56,153 nucleotides of DNA, taken from NCBI GenBank assembly GCA_016791475.1, contig JAEUWI010000049.1, positions 1 through 56,153 on the forward strand. Reading direction: 5' to 3'. The position numbers were made by a program, and so were the translations under genes. The notes beneath the pieces are model-generated. The model worked only from the letters and a program-made list of their open reading frames with translations. It was not told the DNA's origin and did not search any database. This document shows positions 33,926 through 44,600 of the stretch, in pieces. The first letter of the stretch is position 1. The number at the start of each line of letters is the position of its first letter. This DNA is from Candidatus Hydrogenedentota bacterium. GTDB taxonomy: Bacteria; Hydrogenedentota; Hydrogenedentia; Hydrogenedentales; JAEUWI01.

Positions 33926-33995
33926 AGGTCTTATGGGTCGTATGGGCCCTATGAATTCATACTGACCTATAGGACCCGTACGACCTATAAGACCC
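33926..33995. repeat. Imperfect inverted repeat between the DUF1553 and DUF1501 genes
   Basis: Two 27-base arms (33926-33952 and 33969-33995) match as an inverted repeat with four mismatches; all four would be G-U pairs in RNA on one strand. The loop is 16 bases. A further copy of the motif TTATGGGTCGT at 33913-33923 precedes the left arm, so the core occurs three times. It lies in the spacer of a probable operon and may attenuate or protect the transcript, or be a dispersed palindromic unit. Confidence 0.6.
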
Positions 33996-34028
33996 ATTCT
34001 TTTCCGGCGCCGCAAAGCGAGCCGGCGA

Positions 34029-37000
34029 TCAATCCACAAACATAAACTCATTCGACGAAAGCAGCACCTGCGCATACTTCTCCCAGGGCCTCAGGGGTAC
34101 GGGTGTAGGTTCCTGTGGTCCACCGAACTCGGCCTTCGCGTCCCACGCCTTTGCCACGGCGCCCTCCGCCGGTGGGTCCATCATGGTCACCACCGGCGCC
34201 CAGAGGTACTGGTCGCTGTTCAGACCGGCCTTGACGTCAACTTCGAAATCAATCGTGTCGCCGGCCTCCACCGCGATGCCGTAGAAATTCGCATCCGACT
34301 CCGAGGCATGGAGGGACCACGCGCCCAGCAGTCCATGGCGGCTGCTGATGACCCGGGCCATGATTCCGTCGCCTTCGGCGGGTTCATGCTTGATGCGCCC
34401 GGTTATCTGCACTTTGCCCGATGCGGGCGCGGTCCAGCGTCGCACTACGGCGTGGTCGAGGGTGTTTCCGGGGTGGCCGCCTTCGGCGTGGAGCTTCAGC
34501 CAGCCGAGTCCGGGATCGGGATAATTCGGGCCGCCCTGCCACTCGGCGCCGGTATAGTGGGGCAACGGGGTGAAGTCCGCCAGCGCATTCGTGGACGGAT
34601 CGAGTTTGCCGTAGCCATAGCTCCAGGCCGTGGGAATCACCTCGGGCGGTGGCGGGGGCGTGATGGCTTCCGCCGCCTGAACGAAGGCCAGCGATCGCGC
34701 CACCTGTTCGGGTGTTGCGGCGCGCTGGTAGGCCTGGCGATAGAGCCATTCAACGCGCGCGGCATCGGCCGTGGAAACCGTGGCTTCGGCCTTCGCTGCG
34801 AAGGCCCGCGCCTGATCCTGCACGAAGGGATTGTTCATAAAGTACAAGGCCTGCTGCGGCACCGTGGTGTCCAGCCGGCCCGGACTGTGCATGTCGGGGT
34901 TGGGAAAATCGAAGACGCGAAAGACACCCGGAAGGAACTGGCGATCGACGCGGCCATAGAGCGTGCGGCGCACGGGATAGGGCGCACTTGCAAGCTCCAC
35001 CGGACGCCCCCCCAGACTCAGATCGAGTTCACCCGAGGCAAAAAGCACGGCATCGCGCAGGGACTCGAAATCGAGGCGGTAGCGATTGAAATGCCACAGG
35101 AGGGCATTCTCCGGATCGGCCAGCGCGGCCTTCGCCACACGGGGATCTTCGGCGGGCGCGTCGCTGCTCTGGCGGTAGGTCGCCGAAAGCACCAGTTGCC
35201 GGTGCAGTTGTTTCAAGGACCAGCCATCGGCCACAAATCGTTGCGCGAGCCAGTCGAGCAATTCCGGATGACTCGGCGCGGGCGCGCGGGTGCCGAAATC
35301 GCTCGGCGTCTCGACGAGACCGCGGCCAAAGTGCCATCCCCATACGCGGTTCACAAAAACCCGCGCGGTAAGGGGGTTGTCCGCGCTCGCAATGGCTTCG
35401 GCCATCTCGCGCCGACCGCTGCCGTTGGCGAAGGGCTTGCGATCCGGACCCGACAGCAACTCGAGAAACTGGCGCGGCACCGTGGGGCCCGGGTTCGCGG
35501 GGTTGCCGCGCCCAAACACGCGGGGCGGTGTCATCTCCGGCTTGTCGGCCAGAATCACGGCATAGTCCGGCGACGTTTCCGCGCCGATAATCCAGCGATC
35601 GATCTCGGCGTTCAATCGGCCCAGTTCCACGCGGGCGGGTTCGGCGAACATCCACTCCAGATCGACAATCGCACCCTCGGGCACGCGGATCGGTGAGCCA
35701 TCCATCATCAGAATCTGGCGGAGGGATTCGCGTGCGGGATCGGGCAGGGCCGTGGGCGCGTCAATGCCGCTTCCCGTGGAAGACGCCACGAGCGCGGCCC
35801 ATTCGTCTTCCACGCTCTTGAATGCCGCTCCGTAACGCGCGGCAACCTCTTCAAAAGTCGCGGGCGCTTCCGGTCCGAGGGCCGCCAGCACGGCGGCGTT
35901 TACTTCCGGAATGTCAGCCTCCGAAGAGGCCGCCAGCACCACATCACCCGGCTGGGGGTCTGTGGCGTAGGCCGCGAGCAGCGCCTTTGCCCCGGTGGCA
36001 AACTGATCGCCTGGAAGTTGCGCCAGGCGATTCCAGGGACCGAACACCGGATCCTGCTCGCCGCGCTGGGCGATGAAGGTGGCCCAGCGGCGCACTATCG
36101 TGGGGTTCAGGTCGTCTTCGTTGCGTATCTCGTAAAACTCATCGGTCGGCAGGCTGTTTGCCGAGGGTACCGCCGCCAGGTAACGGTCGGACTGGCTTCG
36201 CAGGCGCGTTTCCAGCGCGGCCTTTTCCTGCTCAAAGCGATCCTGCAGGGCCTGCTGCCGCTTCTTCATCTCCTCCGCGAAGGCCGCGTATTTCGGGTCG
36301 TCGATATCCGCCGGATTCAGCGCCACAGTCCGCTCGGAACTGGCGGAAAAAACACCATAGAGCGAATAGTAGTCCTTGATTGGAACGGGGTCGAACTTGT
36401 GATCATGACAGCGCGCACAGCTTACCGTAAGCCCCATGAGGCCCCGGGTTACGGTGTCGATCTTGTCATCCACGATATCGGGCATCACGCCGAGGAAGCG
36501 CTGGCCCAGCGTGAGGAAGCCCATGGCCGCCAGATCACTGCGCGTGCTCTCATCGGTGAGGGTATCCGCCGCCAGTTGCAGGCGCAGAAATTGATCATAG
36601 GGCAGATCGCGGTTCAGCGCCTTCACCACCCAGTCGCGGTAGACATGGCTGTGGGTGAATTTCACTTCTTCGCGGCCGCCGTAGACATAGCCCTTGGTGT
36701 CCGCGTAGCGCGCCACATCGAGCCAGTGTCGCGCCCAGCGCTCGCCGTAGTGGGGCGAGGCCAGGTAACGCTCCACGAGCTTTTCGTAGGCCTGGGGATC
36801 GGGGTCGTTCACGAAGGCATCCACTTCCTCGGGCACCGGCGGCAGACCCAGCAGACCGAAAGAGAGGCGACGGATCAGCGTGCGGCGATCGGCTTCGGGC
36901 GCGGGGCCGAGGCCCTTTGCCTCCAGCGCCGAGAGGACGAAGTAATCCACTTCCGTGCGGGGCCAGGCACTATCGCGTACGGCGGGCACGCTCTGGGGCG

Positions 37001-37445
37001 CGGGGGGATGGAAGGCCCAGTGCTGTTTTGCCTTCTCCATAAGGTCGAGAGGCTTGTCGCTCCTGGGGAAGACCGCGCCATCGCGAATCCACTGTTCGAA
37101 ATCCGCGATCACCGAATCCGAAAGTTGTTCCTTGGGCGGCATCTGAAGATCAGGGTTCTTATAGCGGATGGCCTCCAGCAGACGGGAGGCCGACGGATCA
37201 CCCGCAACCACGGCCGCCAGGCCGGACTTGCCGCCTTTGGCCGCCGCTTCCAGCGAGTCGAGCATCAGCGCGCCCTTGACCGCATCCGTGGCGGAGCTGT
37301 GGCACCCAAAGCATTTATCCGCCAGCACGGGACGGATCTTCTGCTCAAAAAAGTCTTCCGGCGAGGCCAGGGCCACGGGCGCGAGGGCTGCCAGCGCCAC
37401 GCCGAACAAAAGGCGGGCCGCTCGCCTGTTCACTTTGTAGGTCAT
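34029..37445 (-). CDS. PSCyt1 / DUF1549 / DUF1553 planctomycete cytochrome-type protein
   Basis: A 1138-residue exported protein. ATG 37445 has CAGGAG about 8 bases upstream and is followed by a signal peptide to ALASPE. The Planctomycete cytochrome C domain is at about 28-115 with the heme motif CFGCH (45-49). DUF1549 lies at about 150-350 (RRLSFGLLGLPPVPEEVDAF; HWLDVARYADTKGY; CARCHDHKFDPV with a second CxxCH). DUF1553 follows at about 700-960 (NPLTARVFVNRVWGWHFGRGLVETPSDFG; LDFESLRDAVL). The last 150 residues are beta-rich. The neighbouring DUF1501 gene is its usual partner. A polysaccharide-linked redox role in the periplasm is proposed for the family but not proven. Confidence 0.92.
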   Translation of the reverse strand: MTYKVNRRAARLLFGVALAALAPVALASPEDFFEQKIRPVLADKCFGCHSSATDAVKGALMLDSLEAAAKGGKSGLAAVVAGDPSASRLLEAIRYKNPDLQMPPKEQLSDSVIADFEQWIRDGAVFPRSDKPLDLMEKAKQHWAFHPPAPQSVPAVRDSAWPRTEVDYFVLSALEAKGLGPAPEADRRTLIRRLSFGLLGLPPVPEEVDAFVNDPDPQAYEKLVERYLASPHYGERWARHWLDVARYADTKGYVYGGREEVKFTHSHVYRDWVVKALNRDLPYDQFLRLQLAADTLTDESTRSDLAAMGFLTLGQRFLGVMPDIVDDKIDTVTRGLMGLTVSCARCHDHKFDPVPIKDYYSLYGVFSASSERTVALNPADIDDPKYAAFAEEMKKRQQALQDRFEQEKAALETRLRSQSDRYLAAVPSANSLPTDEFYEIRNEDDLNPTIVRRWATFIAQRGEQDPVFGPWNRLAQLPGDQFATGAKALLAAYATDPQPGDVVLAASSEADIPEVNAAVLAALGPEAPATFEEVAARYGAAFKSVEDEWAALVASSTGSGIDAPTALPDPARESLRQILMMDGSPIRVPEGAIVDLEWMFAEPARVELGRLNAEIDRWIIGAETSPDYAVILADKPEMTPPRVFGRGNPANPGPTVPRQFLELLSGPDRKPFANGSGRREMAEAIASADNPLTARVFVNRVWGWHFGRGLVETPSDFGTRAPAPSHPELLDWLAQRFVADGWSLKQLHRQLVLSATYRQSSDAPAEDPRVAKAALADPENALLWHFNRYRLDFESLRDAVLFASGELDLSLGGRPVELASAPYPVRRTLYGRVDRQFLPGVFRVFDFPNPDMHSPGRLDTTVPQQALYFMNNPFVQDQARAFAAKAEATVSTADAARVEWLYRQAYQRAATPEQVARSLAFVQAAEAITPPPPPEVIPTAWSYGYGKLDPSTNALADFTPLPHYTGAEWQGGPNYPDPGLGWLKLHAEGGHPGNTLDHAVVRRWTAPASGKVQITGRIKHEPAEGDGIMARVISSRHGLLGAWSLHASESDANFYGIAVEAGDTIDFEVDVKAGLNSDQYLWAPVVTMMDPPAEGAVAKAWDAKAEFGGPQEPTPVPLRPWEKYAQVLLSSNEFMFVD

Positions 37446-37539
37446 AAGACTAACTCCTGACCTTCTACTATACCGCATTTGCCGCAAATCTGTATAATTT
37501 GGGCGATGCGCCGGGCCATGGGACCCTCGGGGTGGGCGC

Positions 37540-38421
37540 TTACCCGCCGATGTATTTCCCGTAGTCAAAATCGGCCAGTTTGCCCGCAAAAAACACCAGT
37601 TTCCCCGCGATGGACGCGCGCGCGCCAGGCGGCAGATTGGGGAACTTCGGATCGGCATGGGCGCAGGGGTGGTTGGGGTTGCTGACCATCGAAAGCGTGC
37701 TTTCCCGCCAGGTCAGGGCAAAGAAGCGGTCGCCTGCATTCGATTGGGTGATGATCATGGGCACATCGGACACGGGGTTGCCTCGGGAACGCCAGCCCAC
37801 GCGATACGGCTGGGTGCCGCCCGGCGGCAGGGCGCGGGCCGCTTCCATGCTGATCCAGCCTTGCTCCGGGGTGTGGATGAACTTATTCTCCCGCGTATAG
37901 TCCCCGAATTCCTTGATGCCGCGCAGAAAGGCGCAGGTTTGGAGTTCGATGTCGTTCAACGGCTCTTTCGATCCGTTGTGAATATGCAACTCAAGGTCCA
38001 CGACGGTCTCGGCGGACTTCTTCAGGCTTCCGCCAAAGGAAATTCCACTGGGAAGAACGCGCTCGAAAGATATTCCATCCGCCTGTACCTCCCACGGCAC
38101 CGCCGGGAGGCTTGCGTAAACGGTGGGAATCGGCGGATTGATGTGGCTCAGGAAAAGAAGCCCCTGACTGCTGAAAATCGCCTCGGGGAAATCGAACCAG
38201 AGGTAATCCTGCGACGGCCAGGACGGGCTGATCCACGCGATGTGCTCCCAGGGATAATGGGGCCGCCAATGTCCCGGAAGGATGCGGATCCCCTTCGCTT
38301 GTGTCTCGTAGGTTTCCTTCGTTTCCGGCTGCGCCGTCGCAGCCAGCGCCGCGAGCGAGGCGGCCGCGCCGAGGAAGTTGCGGCGGGACACTTGGGGAAC
38401 TTCAATGGCTCGTGCAGTCAC
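37540..38421 (-). CDS. Tat-exported protein of unknown function
   Basis: A 293-residue protein. The start is GTG 38421, with GAAGGAG 8 bases upstream; no ATG in frame has a comparable site. The signal has SRRNFLGAAASLAALAATAQ. The mature protein is rich in Trp, Tyr and Pro and has beta-strand alternation with sugar-enzyme-like patterns (PWEHIAWISPSWPSQDYLWFDFP), but I do not recognise the family. It lies 94 bases upstream of the DUF1553 gene on the same strand, so it may be transcribed with it. Confidence 0.7.
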   Translation of the reverse strand: MTARAIEVPQVSRRNFLGAAASLAALAATAQPETKETYETQAKGIRILPGHWRPHYPWEHIAWISPSWPSQDYLWFDFPEAIFSSQGLLFLSHINPPIPTVYASLPAVPWEVQADGISFERVLPSGISFGGSLKKSAETVVDLELHIHNGSKEPLNDIELQTCAFLRGIKEFGDYTRENKFIHTPEQGWISMEAARALPPGGTQPYRVGWRSRGNPVSDVPMIITQSNAGDRFFALTWRESTLSMVSNPNHPCAHADPKFPNLPPGARASIAGKLVFFAGKLADFDYGKYIGG

Positions 38422-39038
38422 GTTCAAGACTCCTTCATTGCATTTTGCGCGGAAACCTGGCCGCGTCAGTATGACATACTCCTGGAAATCGTGAAATAGC
38501 GCATTCCCCTGGGCGATGCATGCAGCATATGTGACGGCATTGCGAGCATATTTGCTGGAACGCACTTCAATAACGCCTGCGTACCGATCCGCTCGGTGAT
38601 TTCATTACGCCGACAACCGCGTCAAACCTATGGCGTAAAACCCTGCAATTACTGGGCAAACGGATATCCTCCGCCACGAAGCATGCTCCGATTTGGGATG
38701 CCGCGCCAATTGGCACGCCCATTGCACTAAAGTCGGCAAGCGCTACCGCACTCGCGGCGCTCACAGCTCAACCCAATCCCCCAGAGCGCATTCTCGACCG
38801 GACCACCGGAGGTTTCTCTCCCCCAGAAGGAAACCCTGTCATGCGTGATCCCATCGCGGCCCGCCCCCCCGCGGGTGAACACCTGACCTCCTGTACGCGG
38901 CCACCCGCTCCCGCTCCGCGCCTCGCGCCGGAGCTCTGCGCGGTCCTGACCGTGAATGAAAGCGACCGATGTAGACGCATTCCGCTTTCTCAGTATATCC
39001 CCATAAACTCGACATCTGCCCCCCAAGGAAGTACCCCA
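38422..39038. other. 617-bp intergenic region between divergent genes
   Basis: This gap holds a consensus sigma-54 promoter (38711-38726, plus strand) for the DUF1559 gene. Near 38841 an ATG with AGAAGGAA upstream opens the same frame as the DUF1559 gene and could give an extended N terminus. No other gene is convincing; short minus-strand frames here have no ribosome site or recognisable content. Confidence 0.7.
38711..38726 (+). promoter_or_regulatory. Sigma-54 (RpoN) promoter
   Basis: TGGCACGCCCATTGCA matches the -24/-12 consensus (TGGCACG, four bases, TTGCA) at every defined position. GG and GC are separated by 10 bases, as required. It lies about 310 bases upstream of the DUF1559 start at 39039 and about 115 upstream of the alternative start at 38841. 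The start site would fall near 38737. An enhancer-binding activator is expected but none is encoded in the window. Confidence 0.8.
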
Positions 39039-39941
39039 ATGAACAAAAAACAAGGTTTTACCCTCATCGAACTTCTAGTCGTCATCGCCATCATCGGCAT
39101 CCTCGCGGCCATTCTCCTTCCAGCACTGGCCCGAGCGCGCGAAGCCGCGCGGCGCGCGTCGTGCCAGAACAACCTGAAGCAACTGGGCGTGGTGTACAAG
39201 ATGTACGCCAACGAGTCGGAGGGCGAGAAGTTCCCGCCGGCCTCCCGGGCAAATTCGAACAACCGCCAGAACTTCCGGGTGATCTACCCCGAATACCTCA
39301 CGGATCTGAAGGTGCTGGTTTGCCCTTCGGATTCCATGGCCGACGCCGACGGCTTCGTGAAGCAAATCAACGACCTCTTCGCCACCGCCGGGGCCGACGC
39401 GGCCTTCGACGAGTTGGAGTTGGTACGATCCTATTCCTACACCTCGTGGGTCACGGATAGTAACGAGACATTTCAGGCCTCCCGCGTGGGCCGCGCGGCC
39501 TACCGGGCTCAACGCGGTTGCGGGAGCAACTGCGACTATGACACGGACCTGAATCTGGCCTCCCTGGGCGTCTATCAGCAGGAAGCGACGCAGTCCAACT
39601 ACCCCTATTCGCCCCAGCCATTGGCCTTGGGCAACGGGGGCGGCTCCACCCTGCTCCGGCTACGCGAAGGCGTGGAACGATTCCTCATCACCGACGTTAA
39701 TAATGCGGGGGCAAGCGCCAAAGCGCAGAGTGTCATTCCGATTCAGTTTGATACCTTTGGTTCAAATCCGTCCAGCTCGGGCTCCAACAGCGTCGTCTCC
39801 TTCAACCACCTGCCCAGCGGCAGCAATGTCCTTTACCTCGACGGACACGTTTCGCTGCTGAAGTACAAGTCCGGCCCGAACGGCGATTATCCACTGACGG
39901 AATTCGTGGCTTCCTGGGGCCTCGGCGGCACAGCCCGCTAG
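39039..39941 (+). CDS. DUF1559 pseudopilin-like protein with type IV prepilin leader
   Basis: A 300-residue protein. ATG 39039 has AAGGAA about 8 bases upstream and gives the short prepilin leader MNKKQG with cleavage before [19 protein letters not shown]. The N-terminal helix contains the required Glu at mature position 5. The DUF1559 body ends with the family's signature [17 protein letters not shown]. An in-frame ATG at 38841 with a ribosome site would add 66 residues; the prepilin form is more likely. DUF1559 proteins are exported by type II/IV-like machinery and are typical of planctomycetes. The sigma-54 promoter lies upstream. A second such gene starts at 48413. Confidence 0.88.
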   Translation: MNKKQGFTLIELLVVIAIIGILAAILLPALARAREAARRASCQNNLKQLGVVYKMYANESEGEKFPPASRANSNNRQNFRVIYPEYLTDLKVLVCPSDSMADADGFVKQINDLFATAGADAAFDELELVRSYSYTSWVTDSNETFQASRVGRAAYRAQRGCGSNCDYDTDLNLASLGVYQQEATQSNYPYSPQPLALGNGGGSTLLRLREGVERFLITDVNNAGASAKAQSVIPIQFDTFGSNPSSSGSNSVVSFNHLPSGSNVLYLDGHVSLLKYKSGPNGDYPLTEFVASWGLGGTAR

Positions 39942-39955
39942 ATTGCACCCGCACT

Positions 39956-39984
39956 CCCCGGCGGGCACGCACCGCCCGCCGGGG
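39956..39984 (+). terminator. GC-rich hairpin behind the DUF1559 gene
   Basis: An 11-bp perfect stem (39956-39966 with 39974-39984) with a 7-base loop begins 15 bases after the stop at 39941. No U-run follows, so it may terminate with Rho's help or only stabilise the transcript. Confidence 0.5.
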
Positions 39985-40164
39985 CGATGCGACGGCATGG
40001 CGCAGGTCGCAGGGACAACAGCGACAACCAATACATCAGCAACCGAAAACCCGCGGCCATCAACCTGCCGTCCCTGCGTCTGTGAGACTTCGCACCAACC
40101 CATCCACAACTTTGAAACCCCCGTCTCAATTCACGATACTTAGAATCCACCGAAGGAGAGATTC

Positions 40165-41610
40165 ATGCCCATTACGCCCCGCCCCTTCTTGCTCGCGCTG
40201 GCGCTGGCCCTGTTCGCCCTGGCCGCCTGGCGCGCCACCGCCCAGCCCCGCGAAGCCGACACGTCGAAAAAAACCCGGCCCAATATCATCTTCATTCTCG
40301 CCGATGATCTGGGCTACGGCGACCTCGGTGTTTTCGGCCAGGAAAAAATCAAGACGCCGCATCTTGATCGCCTCGCCGCCGAAGGAACGCGATTCACCAG
40401 CGCCTATGCCGGCCACGCGGTCTGCGCGCCGAGCCGCAGCGTGCTCATGACCGGGCAGCATACGGGCCACACCCGCATCCGGAACAATTCCGGACAGAAC
40501 GCCCCCAAACACGACGGCCAGGAAGGGCGGATTCCCCTCCATGCCGAGGACTACACCGTGGCGCAGTTGTTGAAGGAGGCGGGTTACCGCACGGGTATCG
40601 CGGGAAAATGGGGTCTGGGTGAGCCCGGCTCCACGGGCTTGCCGAACGACCATGGCTTCGACGAGTGGCTCGGCTATCTGAATCAGGATCACGCGCCCGA
40701 CTATTACACGGACTTTCTCTGGCACAACAAAGAGAAGCAGCCCATCCCCGAGAACGCCAATGGCGCGCGGGTGAAATACTCCTGCGATCTCTTTGCCGAC
40801 TTTGCGGAAGCATTTATTCGTCGGGAAGCCGGCAATCCTTTCTTCCTCTACCTCCCCTTCACCACGCCCCACGCGAAGATTGAAGTACCGGACCTGGGCG
40901 AATACGCCAATGCCAACTGGAGCGAAGAAGAGAAGATCCTCGCCGCCATGATCACGCGCCTCGACGGCTATGTGGGCCGTATCACCTCGCTGCTCAAAGA
41001 ACTCGGGATTGACGAGAACACCATCATTCTCTTCGCTTCCGACAATGGCGCCTCGGGTTCGTCCCACGAGTTCTTCCAGCGTTCCGGCCCGCTGCGGGCG
41101 AAGAAGGGCGCCCTCTACGAAGGCGGTATCCGCACCCCGGCTATCGTGCGCTGGCCCGGCAAGGTGCCCGCCGGAGCCGTGAGCGAGGTGCCCTGGTATT
41201 TCGCCGATTTCCTGCCCACGGCGGGTGCTCTGGCGGGCGTGCGTCCTCCCCAGAACATCGACGGAGTCAACGTGCTCCCCACACTCCTCGGCGGTGTACA
41301 GCCTTCGCTCCAGAGCCGCTTCCTCTACTGGGAGACCCACGAAGGCGGCGCACTGGCCCAGGCCGTGCGCTGGGGCCAATGGAAGGCCGTGCGCTATGGC
41401 ATCCAAGAACCCCTGGAGCTATACAACCTGAACGAAGACGTGGAGGAAACAAAGAACGTGGCGGCGGACCACGCCGATGTTGTGACGCGTATCGAGAAGT
41501 ATCTGGAGACCGCTCGCACGGATTCCTCTCCTTATTATCCTACCGATCTGACGAAGCGCCAGGTTAATCGCTACGACTCGCTGAGTGCGACCGGCGAGCG
41601 GAACCCGTAA
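40165..41610 (+). CDS. Secreted arylsulfatase-type sulfatase
   Basis: A 481-residue protein. ATG 40165 has GAAGGAGAG about 6 bases upstream; a signal peptide ends near ATAQ. The formylglycine motif C87-x-P89-S-R91 (AVCAPSRSVLMTG) marks an active type I sulfatase that must be matured by a formylglycine-generating enzyme (none in the window). The calcium site ADD (46-48), the catalytic lysine region GKWGLGE, the later DNGAS and GGIRTP are all present. Sulfatases of this size desulfate glycans. It stands alone between terminator-like hairpins and a beta-helix gene, consistent with a polysaccharide utilisation region. Confidence 0.93.
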   Translation: MPITPRPFLLALALALFALAAWRATAQPREADTSKKTRPNIIFILADDLGYGDLGVFGQEKIKTPHLDRLAAEGTRFTSAYAGHAVCAPSRSVLMTGQHTGHTRIRNNSGQNAPKHDGQEGRIPLHAEDYTVAQLLKEAGYRTGIAGKWGLGEPGSTGLPNDHGFDEWLGYLNQDHAPDYYTDFLWHNKEKQPIPENANGARVKYSCDLFADFAEAFIRREAGNPFFLYLPFTTPHAKIEVPDLGEYANANWSEEEKILAAMITRLDGYVGRITSLLKELGIDENTIILFASDNGASGSSHEFFQRSGPLRAKKGALYEGGIRTPAIVRWPGKVPAGAVSEVPWYFADFLPTAGALAGVRPPQNIDGVNVLPTLLGGVQPSLQSRFLYWETHEGGALAQAVRWGQWKAVRYGIQEPLELYNLNEDVEETKNVAADHADVVTRIEKYLETARTDSSPYYPTDLTKRQVNRYDSLSATGERNP

Positions 41611-41636
41611 ACGGCAAAAATGAACCTCTTACGGAA

Positions 41637-41642
41637 TATAAT
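41637..41642 (+). promoter_or_regulatory. Possible -10 element (TATAAT)
   Basis: A TATAAT hexamer lies 34 bases upstream of the ATG at 41671. No convincing -35 box is found at 16-18 bases spacing (GCAAAA), so this is a weak prediction. Confidence 0.25.
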
Positions 41643-41670
41643 AAGCACTTGACGAGCGAAGGCAGACCAC

Positions 41671-44600
41671 ATGATTAGAATGTCATTTCCAAGCCATGCC
41701 GGATTTAATATTGCTCTGGCGTCCATGTTTCTTGTGCTCGCCAGTGCAACGCAAGCCCAGCCGTTGCCCGCTTCGGGCGCGGCACTCCAGGGCCTGATAG
41801 ACGCCGCGCCAAACCACGGCACCGTGACGGCCGATCGCAATGCACCGCTCGTGCTCTCCACGCCGCTGGTCATCCGCAAGCCCCTGACTTTGCAGGGACT
41901 CAACGCGGAGCTTCCGGCGGGCCTGGGCAAGACCCCGCTGGTCGCTATTGAGGCCGACAGCGTGAGCATTATCGACTTCGAGTTGCGCGGCAATGCCGAC
42001 AGTGTGGATCAGAAGGACCGCAATGCCCTGCTGGAGATTCGGGGCAGCAATTTCCGCATCGAGCGCGGCGCCTTCCTCAACAGTGCCAAGGACGGCATCA
42101 TGGTGGACGGTGCCGGTGTGCCCGACAAAGACATTGTCGGGGGCGTCATCCGCGACATCGTGGGCCGGGGCAACATTCGGGACCTGGTTTCTATCGGTGG
42201 CGGCGGCGAACATGGCCGGCGGATTCGCAATGTGCTGGTGGACAATGTCCGGGGCTACGACAGCAAGTTGCGGGGCGCCGTGGAAGTCAGCGACGGCACG
42301 GAAAACATCACGGTCCGAAACGTGTACGCGGAGAATAGCGTCTATGGCGTGGACGTGCAGGACCACGGCAAACCCCTTCAGATCAACACCAACGTCCGGA
42401 TCGAGGGCGTGACCGCCGTTGACTGCACCCATATCCTCCGCACGGCGAATCGCCCCCACGGCCACGCGGGCCTCACGATTCGCGACGCCGTGGGCGTGCG
42501 CTGCGCGCAGCCCCTTAAGATTTCCAACACGCGGGACGTGACCTTGGAAAATGTGCGTATTTCGGAGCATCCCGCCGGGGACAAGCCGCCCATCGCCATA
42601 AACAAATCAGACGGTGTTTCGATTCGCGATGTGGTGATTCGAGACAGCGCCCATGAAGGCGCCGGTTTGCTGATCGAGAACACCGGCGATGTCCGCATCG
42701 ACGGCCTCGTGCTGTTGGGTGATGGCAATTACCTCGCGAATGTGTTGCGCTACCGCATCACCGAGGAAGGGAGCTTCGCGGGTCTGCGTGTGCACGGCGT
42801 GGCGGGCGCCACCACCGAAACCGGAATCGTCCTGGAGAAAGGAAACGAGAACGCGATCCTGACCGATGTGGTGATCGCTGGCAATGCGTCCGCTGTGGAT
42901 GATCAGTTCCATGGCGCGCGAACGACCATCGAAAGCAACACGGAATCCAAACCGGTGCCCGCGCGGTTAGTCCAGGGCGAGGCGTGGAAGCGCCACGTCA
43001 TCGACAACACCTCGGACGGCGCGGATGGCACGCGGCTGGCCGATTTCAATGGCGACGGGCTTCTCGACATTGCGACGCCATGGGAGCAGGGCGGCGTGGT
43101 CCGGGTCTACCCCCATCCCGGCAGGGACAAGGTGCGCACGCCCTGGCCCGCGATTACCGTGGGTCAAGTGAAGAGTCCGGAGGACGCGGTGTTTCATGAT
43201 CTCGACGGGGACGGCGCACTGGATGTGGTCAGCTCGACCGAAGGCGAAGAGCGGGCGCTGTTTATCCACTGGTCGCCCCTGGAAGCCGCGCAGCGACTGG
43301 ACGGCGCGGCCTGGCAAACGGTCGCGTTGCCCCAGAGCCTCGGGAAGCAGTGGATGTATGTGGCGCCCGCTCAGGTGGATGGGCGGCACGGTCCGGACCT
43401 CGTGGCCGCTGGGAAAAATGAAGACGCCTGGATTGGCTGGTTTCAGTCTCCAACCGACCCGCGCAACGCGGGTGAATGGCAATGGAAACCCCTGCGCCAG
43501 GCCGGCTGGGTCATGTCGATCGTCAACGTGGACCTGGACGGCGATGGCGACCTCGACATTCTCTACAGCGACCGCAAGGGCGATAACCGGGGCGTGTGGT
43601 GGCTCGAACACCCCGGCGCGGCGAACGCCGATGGCGAATGGGCGCACCACGCCGTTGGCGGCCTCAAGCGCGAAGCCATGTTTCTCGATGTGGGCTATCT
43701 CGATGCCGATGGTGTCCTCGATATCGCGGCCGCGGTGCGCGATGGTGAAATCTTGCTCTTCTCGCGCCCGGCACTGGACGCGGCGTGGACCGAGCGGGAA
43801 ATCCCGCTGCCGGCGGATGGTGGAATCGCGAAATCCGTAAGTATTGCGGATGTGGATGGCAACGGACACAATGATCTGGTGGTGAGCACGGTGGAGGCGA
43901 AGGACAGGCACGCGATCTTCTGGCTGGACGGCACGCCCGGCGCTCACTGGGCACCGACGGATATCAGCGGGCTGGAGGGCACCAAGTTTGATCGTGTGGA
44001 GCCGCTGGATGTGGACGGCGACGGTGATCTCGACTTTATCTCCAGCGAGGAGGTGGAGAAGCTCGGTGTGTTCTGGTACGAGAATCCGCATATCGGCGCT
44101 GTGGATGAGCCCGAGAGCCCGCCGGTCTCCCCCCTGGCCGGGCGAAAGCTGATCCCCGCCGATGTGGACTGGGAGCACCCGGTCTATTCAACGACTTTCG
44201 ACGATCCCGCGGAATTGAGCCGCTGGGTGCTGGAGGGGGGCAAAGGCGCGGCAATCGAGAGCGGCCATCTCGTGTTGGAGAGTACGCCTCCTGTTGAGGG
44301 GGAGAAAAGCGATCACCTCGTGTTCTGGTTGAATGAGGTTTTCCCGGCCGACTTTCTGCTGGAGTTTTCTATCCGCCCGCAGAACCGAAAAGATGGCCTC
44401 GCGATTGTATTTTTCAATGCGCGCGGCATCAACGGCGAGAGCATCTTCGATCCCGTGCTGAAGCCGCGCGACGGTGTTTTCAAGCAATATCACAGCGGCG
44501 ATCTGAACAATTACCACATCTCCTACTGGGCGGGTGATCGCGGCACGGCGAACATTCGCAAGAACGCGGGCTTCAACCTCGTGGCCACGGGACCGGATCT

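Noticed and set aside
36018..37460. Long plus-strand open frame opposite the DUF1549/DUF1553 gene
   Set aside because: Same reason: the minus strand codes a complete known multidomain protein over this stretch.
38841..39038. 66-residue N-terminal extension of the DUF1559 protein from an upstream ATG
   Set aside because: It has a good ribosome site, but the inner ATG gives the canonical short prepilin leader. I kept it as an alternative only.
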